From contig NZ_QQTO01000037.1 of assembly GCF_003351345.1 (NCBI RefSeq), positions 309,501 to 373,500 of the forward strand: a DNA stretch of 64,000 nucleotides. The letters are read 5' to 3'. Of this stretch, positions 33,113 to 40,550 are shown piece by piece. Position numbers and translations under genes: made by a program. The notes under the pieces were generated by a model. It did no database searches and had not been told where the DNA came from. It was given only the letters and a program-made list of their open reading frames with translations. The stretch is from Allobosea caraganae (GTDB lineage: Bacteria; Pseudomonadota; Alphaproteobacteria; Rhizobiales; Beijerinckiaceae). Position 1 is the first letter of the stretch, and each line of letters opens with the position of its first letter.

Positions 33113-33150
33113 GACAGACCTCCAACGGGAAAGGTCGTTCGAGCATTCGC

Positions 33151-33235
33151 CAGCGTGAGTCGGCTGGCGTGGTTTTCGAGAACCGGAGCGGAGCGGACAT
33201 TGGTCCGTGAGCACCGGAAGCGCAGAAAATCGCGC
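33151..33235 (+). repeat. Dispersed repeat J, copy 2
   Basis: This copy matches 3381-3467. Direct repeats GAGAACCGGAGCGGAG (33178-33193) and GAGCACCGGAAGCGCAG (33209-33225) flank the hairpin CGGAC-ATTG-GTCCG (33194-33207). The stem is conserved while the loop differs from copy 1. It sits between the sigma and anti-sigma genes. Confidence 0.7.
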
Positions 33236-33271
33236 CAGACGGCCGCGATGGTAGAATGGGCGAATGACCTT

Positions 33272-33832
33272 TCATGGCCAGCCCCGATCGATGCCGGCCG
33301 TCTTGAGCAGCTCGCCCAGCTTCTTGCGGGCATGGAAAAGCCTGGTCTTGACGGTGTTCTCGGGGATGCCGACGATCCGCGCCGCCTCCTCGACGGAGCT
33401 CTCGTGGTAGTAGACGAGGTCGATGACCTCGCGATGCTCGACACTGAGCTTGTCGAGGCAGGCGCGGATGGCGAGACCCTTGTCCTGCTTCTGCAGCACG
33501 ATCTCGGGATCATCGGCCTCATCCTCGATGCTCTCGGCGAAATCGTCGTCGAGCCCGGCCTCGCGGCGCTTGCGCAGCAGCGAATAGGCCTTGTTGCGGG
33601 TGATGGCGAGCAGCCAGGTCGCGACCGAGGCGCGCGCCTCGAACCGGTCGGCCTGCCGCCAGAGATCCATGAAGACGTCACTGATCACATCCTCCGCCAT
33701 CGTCTCGTCGCGGACGAGCCGCAGCGCGAAACGGTAGACCCGCACCTGGTGCCGCGAGAACAGCACCTTCATGGCGAGCCGGTCGCCGGAGGCGATGCGT
33801 TTGACGAGGTCGTCGTCGGTTTCGGTATGCAT
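33272..33832 (-). CDS. RNA polymerase ECF sigma factor
   Basis: A 186-residue sigma-70 family ECF factor. Region 2 (FSRHQVRVYRFALRLVRDE, AEDVISDVFMDLWRQADRFE, ASVATWLLAITRNKAYSLLR) and region 4 (LSVEHREVIDLVYYHESSVE, EAARIVGIPENTVKTRLFHA) are complete, with no extra domains. The next gene on the strand is its membrane anti-sigma factor, then a subtilase. The element TTGAACC-N15-GCGAC at 33868-33894, about 30 bases upstream of the ATG region, recurs before the small secreted-protein gene and suggests autoregulation. Confidence 0.95.
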   Translation of the reverse strand: MHTETDDDLVKRIASGDRLAMKVLFSRHQVRVYRFALRLVRDETMAEDVISDVFMDLWRQADRFEARASVATWLLAITRNKAYSLLRKRREAGLDDDFAESIEDEADDPEIVLQKQDKGLAIRACLDKLSVEHREVIDLVYYHESSVEEAARIVGIPENTVKTRLFHARKKLGELLKTAGIDRGWP

Positions 33833-33867
33833 CGCGCTCTAGGCCCGGCATGCCGGCTCGCTTGGTA

Positions 33868-33894
33868 GTCGCGGCGAGCGCGGGTGAGGTTCAA
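33868..33894 (-). promoter_or_regulatory. Predicted autoregulated ECF-type promoter of the sigma gene
   Basis: Read on the minus strand: TTGAACC (33888-33894), 15 bases, GCGAC (33868-33872) followed by TACC. It is identical in both blocks and spacing to 30236-30262. The expected transcript start is about 25-30 bases upstream of the sigma ATG at 33832. Confidence 0.68.
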
Positions 33895-33923
33895 TCGTCC
33901 GGGAGATTAATCGCTCCAGCCGG

Positions 33924-34817
33924 TTAAGCCAGCCTCTCCTTCAGCCGCGGCACGGCGAAATCGAGGAAGGCGCGCAGCTTCAGCGGCAGCAGCCCCCGGC
34001 TGGCATAGACCAGGCTGACCGGCCACGGCGGCGGCTCGAACGCTTCGAGCAGGATGTCGAGCCGGCCCGCCCGCACCGCCTCCGCCGCCTGATAGGACAG
34101 CACGCTGGTCAGCCCGACGCCCGCAATCGCGGCATCGATGGCGGCCTCGGCCGTGTTGACGACCAGCCGCGAATGCACGGGCACCGCCACCTCCGCCTTG
34201 CCCGCCCCAAAGCTCCAGGCGCTCGCAGAGGTCAGCCCCTCGAAGCTGACGACGTCGTGCCCGGCAAGCTCGCCTGGCTGCTTCGGCACGCCCCGCGCCG
34301 CCAGATAGGCCGGGCTGGCGCAGACCACGCGCCTGACCGCGCCGACCCGCGTCGCCACCATGCTGCTATCGGGCAGGTCGCCGATGCGCACGGCAAGGTC
34401 GATATGCTCCTCCAGCAGGTGCACGACCCGGTCGGCCAGAACCAGCCGGATGTCGATCTCGGGATAGGCCTTGAGGAACTCCGCCATCACCGGCAGCACG
34501 TGCAGCCGCCCGAACACGATCGGCGCCGTGACCAGAAGCTCGCCGCGCGGCGCGCTGTACTCGCCGGCCGCAATGCGCTCGGCTTCACCCAACTCCTCCA
34601 GGATGCGCTTGCAGGCGGCGAGATAGGAGCGCCCGGCATCGGTCAGCGCCAGCTGCCGGTTCGAGCGGGTCAGCAGCCGCGTCCTGAGATGCGCCTCCAG
34701 TTCCGAGACCTTGCGGCTGACGGTCGCCAGCGGCATGCCGAGCCGACGCCCCGCCGCCGACAGGCTGCCGGCCTCGGTGACGGCCATGAAAACCGACATC
34801 GCCTCGAAACGATCCAT
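33924..34817 (-). CDS. LysR family transcriptional regulator
   Basis: A 297-residue LysR regulator. The N-terminal winged HTH is MDRFEAMSVFMAVTEAGSLS, AAGRRLGMPLATVSRKVSEL, and the effector domain starts GELLVTAPIVFGRLHVLPVM with LVLADRVVHLLEEHIDLAVR. The SxAxRRLGMPLATVSRKV HTH and RLAVRIG-type effector domain are typical of the DsdC/CrgA-like group that often controls an adjacent divergent gene. The AhpD-like gene starts 116 bases away on the other strand and is the likely target, with the PNPOx-like gene beyond it. Confidence 0.93.
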   Translation of the reverse strand: MDRFEAMSVFMAVTEAGSLSAAGRRLGMPLATVSRKVSELEAHLRTRLLTRSNRQLALTDAGRSYLAACKRILEELGEAERIAAGEYSAPRGELLVTAPIVFGRLHVLPVMAEFLKAYPEIDIRLVLADRVVHLLEEHIDLAVRIGDLPDSSMVATRVGAVRRVVCASPAYLAARGVPKQPGELAGHDVVSFEGLTSASAWSFGAGKAEVAVPVHSRLVVNTAEAAIDAAIAGVGLTSVLSYQAAEAVRAGRLDILLEAFEPPPWPVSLVYASRGLLPLKLRAFLDFAVPRLKERLA

Positions 34818-34933
34818 GCAGGCCTTCCAGAATTCGGGAGGATATCTCCCGATCTTAGCGCCTGCCGCGCAAATCTGGAAAGCCCTACATCTTCGGACAC
34901 CGGCCGCTCCGGCCGCCCCGAAAGGAATTCCCG

Positions 34934-35488
34934 ATGTCCTCCCGCATCCCGACCCCGGCCACGATCGCTGACGCTCCCGCCGCCTCGCAGCCTTTGCTCG
35001 AGGCCGTCAACAAGCAGCTCGGCGTGGTGCCGAACCTGTTCCGCCTCGTCTCCAACAGCCCGGCCGCGCTCGAAGGCTATCTCGGCCTCAGCGCCGCGCT
35101 CGGCAAGGGCAAGCTGCCGGCCCCGACGCGCGAGCGCATCGCGCTGGCCGTCGCCGAGATCAACGGCTGCAACTACTGCCTTTCGGCCCATACCTATCTC
35201 GGCAAGAACCTCGCCAAGCTCGACGACGCCGAGATCACCGCCAATCGCAGCGGCGCCTCGAACGACCCCAAGGCCGACGCCGCCGTGCGCTTCGCCGCCA
35301 AGATCGTGCGCGAGCGCGGCGCGCTGGGTGCCGACGACGTCGAGGCCGTCCGGCTCGCCGGCTATGACGACGCGCAGATCATCGAGATCGTGCTCCATGT
35401 CGCGCTGAACACCTGGACGAACTACGTCAACGAGGTCTTCCAGACCGAAATCGACTTCCCGCTCGTCGCCGCCCGCAAGGCAGCGTGA
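34934..35488 (+). CDS. Carboxymuconolactone decarboxylase / AhpD-like peroxidase-related protein
   Basis: A 184-residue CMD-domain protein of the uncharacterised peroxidase-related type. The redox motif is EINGCNYCLSAHTYLGK (CxxC-x2-H) in the AhpD-like helical fold, with VVPNLFRLVSNSPAALEGYL before it and HVALNTWTNYVNEVFQTEID after. Such proteins reduce peroxides or act as thiol-dependent disproportionation enzymes. AAAGGAATTCCCG precedes the ATG. Divergent from LysR. A family C palindrome starts right after its stop. Confidence 0.9.
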   Translation: MSSRIPTPATIADAPAASQPLLEAVNKQLGVVPNLFRLVSNSPAALEGYLGLSAALGKGKLPAPTRERIALAVAEINGCNYCLSAHTYLGKNLAKLDDAEITANRSGASNDPKADAAVRFAAKIVRERGALGADDVEAVRLAGYDDAQIIEIVLHVALNTWTNYVNEVFQTEIDFPLVAARKAA

Positions 35489-35489
35489 C

Positions 35490-35657
35490 GGCTTCTCCCT
35501 TCTCCCCCTGCGGGAGAAGGTGGCAGCGCGAAGCGCTGACGGATGAGGGGTCGCTCGACCTTCCCAGCAACGGAATGCCCCGGCCAAAAATCCGGAAAGT
35601 CCGGCGCGACCCCTCATCCGCCTGCCGGCACCTTCTCCCGCAGGGAGAGAAGGGAGC
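35490..35657. repeat. Family C palindromic repeat
   Basis: Arms GGCTTCTCCCTTCTCCCCC (35490 on) and AGGGAGAGAAGGGAGCC (to about 35657), with inner parts TGCGGGAGAAGGTGGC / GCACCTTCTCCCGCA and GGATGAGGGGTCG / CGACCCCTCATCC. The centre has CCCCGGCCAAAAATCCGG. It begins within two bases of the AhpD-like stop and ends 40 bases before the next gene. Confidence 0.83.
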
Positions 35658-35697
35658 CGCGGGATGCATCGCTCACCCGTTACCTAAGGAGGCGTCC

Positions 35698-36327
35698 ATG
35701 ACCACCGCTCACGCCTATTCCAGCGACATCGCCTTCACGCCCGCGGTCAAGGCGATCCAGGCCCGCCGCGGCTCGCGCACCTCTTACGCCCGCCAGGAGG
35801 AGCGCGGCGCCTGGCAGACCACGATCACGCCCGATCTCGCCGGCTTCGTCGAAGCCCAGACCAGCGTCTTCCTCGCCACGGCCAATGCCGAGGGCCAGCC
35901 CTATATCCAGCATCGCGGCGGCCCGGCCGGCTTCCTGCGCGTGCTCGACGACAAGACGATCGGCTTTGCCGACTATGCCGGCAACAAGCAGTTCATCACG
36001 CTCGGCAACCTCGCTGATAACCCCAAGGCCTATCTCTTCCTGATCGACTACGCCCATCGCCAGCGCATCAAGCTCTGGGGCGAGGCCAGGGTGGTCGAAG
36101 GCGATGCCGAGCTGCTGGCGAAGCTGATGCCGGAGGGCTACCGGGCAAAACCCGAGCAGGTCATCCTCTTCACCGTCTCGGCCTGGGACGCCAATTGCCC
36201 GCAGCACATCCCGCAGCGCTTCGAGGCCGCCGACGTGAAGGCGGCGCTCGACGAGCGCGACCGGCGCATCGCCGAGCTGGAGGCGGAGGTCGCGCGGCTG
36301 CGGGGAGACGCCGTCGCAACCGCCTGA
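35698..36327 (+). CDS. Pyridoxamine 5'-phosphate oxidase-family FMN-binding protein
   Basis: A 209-residue split-barrel flavoprotein. SVFLATANAEGQPYIQHRGG, PAGFLRVLDDKTIGFADYAG, NKQFITLGNLADNPKAYLFL and IKLWGEARVVEGDAEL are the standard PNPOx-like segments. The C-terminus is a short coiled coil (DERDRRIAELEAEVARLRGD). These proteins are usually FMN-dependent reductases or oxygenases of unknown substrate, not PdxH. AAGGAGG precedes the ATG at ideal distance. It probably belongs with LysR and the AhpD-like gene, though the C repeat separates it from the latter. Confidence 0.87.
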   Translation: MTTAHAYSSDIAFTPAVKAIQARRGSRTSYARQEERGAWQTTITPDLAGFVEAQTSVFLATANAEGQPYIQHRGGPAGFLRVLDDKTIGFADYAGNKQFITLGNLADNPKAYLFLIDYAHRQRIKLWGEARVVEGDAELLAKLMPEGYRAKPEQVILFTVSAWDANCPQHIPQRFEAADVKAALDERDRRIAELEAEVARLRGDAVATA

Positions 36328-36468
36328 ACGATCACCGATTGTGATCGGGAAGCCCAAAGAAATTCCGGCTGCTGGCGTGGCAAATGCCAGGCGCGGGGCC
36401 TATGACGGGAGCGTCCCTTCCGCACCGGCCTCCGGCCGGCTGCCCTGTCCAACGATGGCTTCGCTCCG

Positions 36469-38055
36469 ATGAGAAACTTCGAACTGCCCGGCCGCTCCAT
36501 GGCCGTCGCCCGCCACGGCATGGCCGCGACCTCCCATCCGCAATCGACGCTGGCCGCGGTCAACGTACTCCAGCGCGGCGGCAACGCCATCGACGCCGCG
36601 GTCGCGGCGGTCGCGGTGCAGGGCGTGGTCGAGGCCGGCTCGACCGGCATCGGCGGCGATTGCTTCGCGCTGATCTCGAAGGGCGGCACCACCGACATCA
36701 CCGCCTATAACGGCTCGGGCCGGGCGCCGGCCGCGACGGACCTCGCCCTCTTCGAGCAGCAGGGCATCGACAAGATCGGCCCGCAATCGCCGCATGCCGT
36801 CACCATTCCCGGCGCGGTCGAGGCCTGGGCCCGGCTGGTGCGCGACCATGGCAAGCTCGACCTCGGCGAATTGCTCCAGCCGGCGATCAAGCTGGCGCGC
36901 GAGGGCTACGCCATCACGCCGCGCACCGCCTACGACCTCGGCCAGCAGGTCGAGCACCTCATAGCCAATCCGGTTTCGCGCAAGACCTTCCTGAACGGCG
37001 ACAAGGCGCCCGAGATCGGCACGGTCCACACCCAGCCGCACCTCGCCGACACGCTGGAGGCCATCGCCAATCACGGCCCCGACGCCTTCTACAAGGGCGC
37101 CATCGCCGACGACATGGTCGAGACCCTGCAGAGCCTCGGCGGCGTGCAGACGCAAGCCGATTTCGCTGCCGCCAAGGGCGAGTACGTCAAGCCGGTCTCG
37201 ACCGAGTTCCGCGGCCGCTCCGTCTTCGAGTGCCCGCCCAACGGCCAGGGCATCACGGCGCTGCTGATCATGAACATCCTGTCGCGCTTCAAGCCGAAGC
37301 CCGGCCCGCTCGACATCGACAACCTGCATATCGAGATCGAGGCGACTCGCCTCGCCTATGCCGCGCGCAACGCCTATGTCGGCGACAATGCCGGCGGCGC
37401 CATCGCCGCCCACATGCTCTCGGACACGCTCGCCGACGAGCTCGCCGCCATGATCGACCTCAAGCGCGCCGTGGCGCTGCCCGCCTTCTCCGAGGTCGAG
37501 CACAAGGACACGGTCTATATCAGCGTCGTCGACAAGGACCGCAACGCCGTCTCCTTCATCAACTCGCTGTTCTCGGTCTATGGCAGCGGCATCGTCAGCC
37601 CGCGCTCGGGCGTGCTCTTCCATAATCGCGGCCAGAGCTTCTCGCTCGTGCGTAACCACCCCAACCAGATCGCGCCCGGCAAGCGCCCGATGCACACGAT
37701 CATCCCGGCCATGGTCGCCAGGGACGGCAAGGTGAACCTGTCCTTCGGCGTGATGGGCGGGCACTACCAGGCGATGGGCCACGCCCATGTCCTGTCCAAG
37801 CTCTACGACCACGGCATGGACCTGCAAGGCGCCCTCGACCTGCCCCGCCTGTTCCCGCTGCCCGGCACGAAGACGGTCGAGACCGAGGAGATCCTGCGCA
37901 AGCTGCATGGCGAGGAGCTCACCCGCCGCGGCTTCGAGGTGGTGGCGCGGCCGAGCCCGATCGGCGGCGGCCAGGCCGTCGCGATCGACTGGCAGAACGG
38001 CACGCTCTCCGGCGCCTCGGACTGCCGCAAGGACGGCATGGCGCTGGGCTACTGA
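36469..38055 (+). CDS. ggt: Gamma-glutamyltransferase family protein
   Basis: A 528-residue Ntn-hydrolase that self-cleaves and transfers or hydrolyses gamma-glutamyl groups of glutathione or related compounds. MAVARHGMAATSHPQSTLAA, VLQRGGNAIDAAVAAVAVQG, STGIGGDCFALI and PNGQGITALLIMNIL belong to the large subunit. The cleavage and nucleophile Thr lies in HKDTVYISVVDKDRNAVSFI (Thr of DTVY), and GKRPMHTIIPAMVARDGKVN and FGVMGGHYQAMGHAHVLSKL follow. No signal peptide is visible, unlike E. coli Ggt, so it may be the cytosolic gamma-glutamyl hydrolase-like branch. Substrate uncertain. Confidence 0.9.
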   Translation: MRNFELPGRSMAVARHGMAATSHPQSTLAAVNVLQRGGNAIDAAVAAVAVQGVVEAGSTGIGGDCFALISKGGTTDITAYNGSGRAPAATDLALFEQQGIDKIGPQSPHAVTIPGAVEAWARLVRDHGKLDLGELLQPAIKLAREGYAITPRTAYDLGQQVEHLIANPVSRKTFLNGDKAPEIGTVHTQPHLADTLEAIANHGPDAFYKGAIADDMVETLQSLGGVQTQADFAAAKGEYVKPVSTEFRGRSVFECPPNGQGITALLIMNILSRFKPKPGPLDIDNLHIEIEATRLAYAARNAYVGDNAGGAIAAHMLSDTLADELAAMIDLKRAVALPAFSEVEHKDTVYISVVDKDRNAVSFINSLFSVYGSGIVSPRSGVLFHNRGQSFSLVRNHPNQIAPGKRPMHTIIPAMVARDGKVNLSFGVMGGHYQAMGHAHVLSKLYDHGMDLQGALDLPRLFPLPGTKTVETEEILRKLHGEELTRRGFEVVARPSPIGGGQAVAIDWQNGTLSGASDCRKDGMALGY

Positions 38056-38105
38056 GCCCGGCCGCGCTTCGTTTGGGCATAATGCGATTGCGCGGAAACC
38101 TCTCC

Positions 38106-38213
38106 GCGTCATCCCGGACAAGCGGCGAAGCCGCGCCGCTCCGGGATCCATCGTAGGGCTCGGAGCTTTACGATGGATCCCGGAGCTCCGCTTCGCTACG
38201 TCCGGGATGACGG
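38106..38213. repeat. Family E palindromic repeat, copy 1
   Basis: Outer arms GCGTCATCCCGGAC and GTCCGGGATGACG(G), inner arms CCGGGATCCATCGTA / TACGATGGATCCCGG, with AAGCGGCGAAGCCGCGCCGCTC at the left. Closely like copy 2 at 54405. It starts 50 bases after ggt. Confidence 0.88.
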
Positions 38214-38244
38214 CGCTTGATTCTGGCCGATCACGGCATGCCCC

Positions 38245-38844
38245 TCAACCGCGGCGGAGCGCTGCCTCGACAGCGTTCACATAGGTCTGCGACGTCTTCA
38301 GCGTCGCGGTCTCGGCGAGTGAGAGCATTGCGGCCGGGTCGACGGTCGCTCCCGCCCGGCTCGCCGCGACCTTGTCCCGGATCGCCCGCCAGCGCTCGTT
38401 CGCCGCGCTGTGGAGCTGCTTGGCGTCGATGTCGGACGGGGCCTCGATCTCGATCGTCAGCAGGTCGAACCGGCCCTCGCCATGCGAATACTGCCAGCCC
38501 ATCAGCTTGCAACCCGGCAGCGTCGCGACGAGCGCGAGCAGGAAGGGCTCCAGCGCCGCGCGTTCGATCGGCGCGAGGATCACGTCGTCATGGGCGAGCT
38601 GGATCATCCGCGTCTGGCGATGCGGCGGATCGGCCCGGCGGGCAAAGCCGTCCAGGCCGCTATTCTCCAGCAGCACCGCGTTGCAGATGAAGATGCAGCG
38701 ATTGCAGATCGCCGTCGCGCCCGGCCCGGCGATGAGGGCCTCCGCCATCCGCCGGTCCTGGCCGCAGAAGGAGCAGACCACCGCTTCATTGGCGCGGCCC
38801 GTCAGCAGGGACCAGGCGCCGGCAAATCTCGTCGTCAGGTTCAT
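38245..38844 (-). CDS. Stand-alone ClpX-type C4 zinc-finger protein
   Basis: A 199-residue protein. Its N-terminal third has a ClpX-type zinc-binding domain (CSFCGQDRRMAEALIAGPGA, ICNRCIFICNAVL) with Cys24, Cys27, Cys47 and Cys50. In ClpX this domain forms a dimer and binds adaptors and substrates. There is no AAA+ ATPase; the rest (DDVILAPIERAALEPFLLAL, CKLMGWQYSHGEGRFDLLTI) is unlike ClpX. A free zinc-binding domain could compete with or modify ClpX adaptors; that is inference. GGAGGCGCA precedes the ATG closely. Monocistronic. Confidence 0.82.
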   Translation of the reverse strand: MNLTTRFAGAWSLLTGRANEAVVCSFCGQDRRMAEALIAGPGATAICNRCIFICNAVLLENSGLDGFARRADPPHRQTRMIQLAHDDVILAPIERAALEPFLLALVATLPGCKLMGWQYSHGEGRFDLLTIEIEAPSDIDAKQLHSAANERWRAIRDKVAASRAGATVDPAAMLSLAETATLKTSQTYVNAVEAALRRG

Positions 38845-39020
38845 TGCGCCTCCGATTCGACGCTGGTCTCGAGCGAAGCCGCCTTAAAGCACGCGATGCA
38901 GGTAAAGAGACAAGTTGCAGTACGGTTCCGGTTCAGCCTGCGCCGGCCGCCTCGATCCCCCGCGCCCATGTCTCGATCTGGCTGGCGGCGACACTGTGAG
39001 CGTGCACTCGTGAACGCGTT

Positions 39021-39800
39021 TCAGCCCCAGCGCCTGAGCGCCTGGATGACGAAGGACACGCCGCCCAGCGCAACGACGCCGTCGAGCAGCAGGCCGTGGA
39101 CCTTGAGCGGGATGCGGGCGAGCAGCGCCTTGGCGAGCCAGGCGCCGGGGACCATGCAGATCCCGATCACCGCGCCGAGCCAGACCTGAGCGCTGGTCAG
39201 CACAGCCGCCTGCCCGAAGACCAGCGTCTTGGTCAGATGCATGGTCAGCCCGACGATCGCATCGGTCGCGACCAGCGCAGCACCCGCAAGTCCGGCACCG
39301 AGCAGGATCGGGATCATCAGGAGCCCGCCGCCGATCGTCGTGCCAGAGAGGAAGCCGAACACGGCGGAGGCGACGAGCAGGCCGGTCGGCCCCATCTGGA
39401 AGCGCTGGCCGGCAAGCAGGCGCTTCAGCACCACGACCAGGATCAGGAAGAGGCCGAGCACCAGCGAGATCGCCGCCTCGTTGAGCTTGGTATAGAGCAC
39501 CGCGCCGGCAAAACAGCCCGGCACCGCCGCGAGCAGGATGCGTCCTGCGACCCACCAGTCGATCAGCTTCCAGAACGCGCCGACGCGGGCGACATGGCTG
39601 AGCAGCATCGCGACGCTGATCGTCTGCACCACGGCGGCGACGCCGATGATCGGCGCCAGCACCAGCGAGAGCACGATCGCGCCGCCGGAGCCGGTGAGCG
39701 CGCTCAGCAGCGAGCCGACCAAGGCGGCGGCGCCGACGGCAAGCGCGGTCGCCGCCTGCGCGGCCGATCCGAGCAGAGCCGGGTCGGCCAGCAGGTTCAT
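39021..39800 (-). CDS. Sulfite exporter TauE/SafE family protein
   Basis: A 259-residue, 7-8-helix membrane protein of the TauE/SafE/TSUP family (AAALVGSLLSALTGSGGAIV, IGVAAVVQTISVAMLLSHVA, FGFLSGTTIGGGLLMIPILL). Members export sulfite or sulfoacetate or move other anions across the inner membrane. Start ATG at 39800 overlaps the SDR stop (ATGA). Last gene of the long GntR-TctABC operon. Confidence 0.88.
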   Translation of the reverse strand: MNLLADPALLGSAAQAATALAVGAAALVGSLLSALTGSGGAIVLSLVLAPIIGVAAVVQTISVAMLLSHVARVGAFWKLIDWWVAGRILLAAVPGCFAGAVLYTKLNEAAISLVLGLFLILVVVLKRLLAGQRFQMGPTGLLVASAVFGFLSGTTIGGGLLMIPILLGAGLAGAALVATDAIVGLTMHLTKTLVFGQAAVLTSAQVWLGAVIGICMVPGAWLAKALLARIPLKVHGLLLDGVVALGGVSFVIQALRRWG

Positions 39801-40546
39801 GGCAGATAGGCCCCGCCATTCACGTGCATGGTCTGGCCGGTGAGGTAGCGCCCGTTCGGCCCGGCGAGATAGCGCACCATCGCCGCCACCTCCTGCGGCC
39901 GGCCGCGCCGGCCGAGCAGCGTGGTGCGGTGCTTGTGATGGTCCGGCTGCGCCGCCGAATGGCCGCCGCGCACCGTGTCGATCAGGCCGGGAGAAACGAG
40001 GTTCACCGTGATCTGGCGCTCGGCCAGCTCCTGCGCCAGCGCCTTGGTCAGCCCGTCCAGCCCCGCCTTGGCGGTGACGACATGGGCGCGCTGCTTGGCG
40101 CCGGTATAGGCCGTGAGCCCGCCGATATTGATGATCGCGCCTGCCCCGCTCGCCGTCAGCGCCTCCAGCGCCGCCTGCGAGCACAGGAACGGCCCATCCA
40201 GCGTGACGCCGAGCACCTGGTGCCACTGCGCCAAGGTCATCTCGTCGAAAGCCACCTCGCCGCGGATGGCGGCGTTGTTGACGAGGATATCGATGCGGCC
40301 GAAGCGCTCGAGCGTGGCCGCGACCGCGGCGCGCACCGAGTCGGGCTTGGTGACGTCGGCCAATTGCCACGCAGCCTTGCCGCCCTCGGCCTCGACCGCT
40401 GCCGCCATCTCGCCGAGCCCGGCCTCATCCGAGAGCGCCACGCCCATCACCGCCGCCCCGCCGGCGGCGAGCTCGAGCGCAATGGCGCGGCCGATATTGC
40501 GGGCGGCGCCGGTGATCAGCGCGACCTTGCCGTCGAGTTCAGCCAT
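39797..40546 (-). CDS. Short-chain dehydrogenase/reductase-like protein lacking the catalytic Tyr
   Basis: A 249-residue SDR fold protein. The cofactor loop ALITGAARNIGRAIALELAA, NNAAIRGEVAFDEMT, and DTVRGGHSAAQPDHHKHRTT are clear. The YxxxK motif reads HVVTAK with Val156 where Tyr belongs; the conserved Ser site in NIGGLTAYTG is Gly143; only Lys160 remains. Canonical hydride chemistry with a Tyr proton donor is therefore unlikely, and it may work differently or only bind its ligand. Start ATG at 40546, four bases after the MmgE/PrpD stop. Coupled to the downstream TauE gene. Confidence 0.87.
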   Translation of the reverse strand: MAELDGKVALITGAARNIGRAIALELAAGGAAVMGVALSDEAGLGEMAAAVEAEGGKAAWQLADVTKPDSVRAAVAATLERFGRIDILVNNAAIRGEVAFDEMTLAQWHQVLGVTLDGPFLCSQAALEALTASGAGAIINIGGLTAYTGAKQRAHVVTAKAGLDGLTKALAQELAERQITVNLVSPGLIDTVRGGHSAAQPDHHKHRTTLLGRRGRPQEVAAMVRYLAGPNGRYLTGQTMHVNGGAYLP

Positions 40547-40550
40547 CGCT

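Noticed and set aside
36400..38151. 583-codon open frame opposite gamma-glutamyltransferase
   Set aside because: Antisense shadow; no motifs and it runs over the whole recognised gene.
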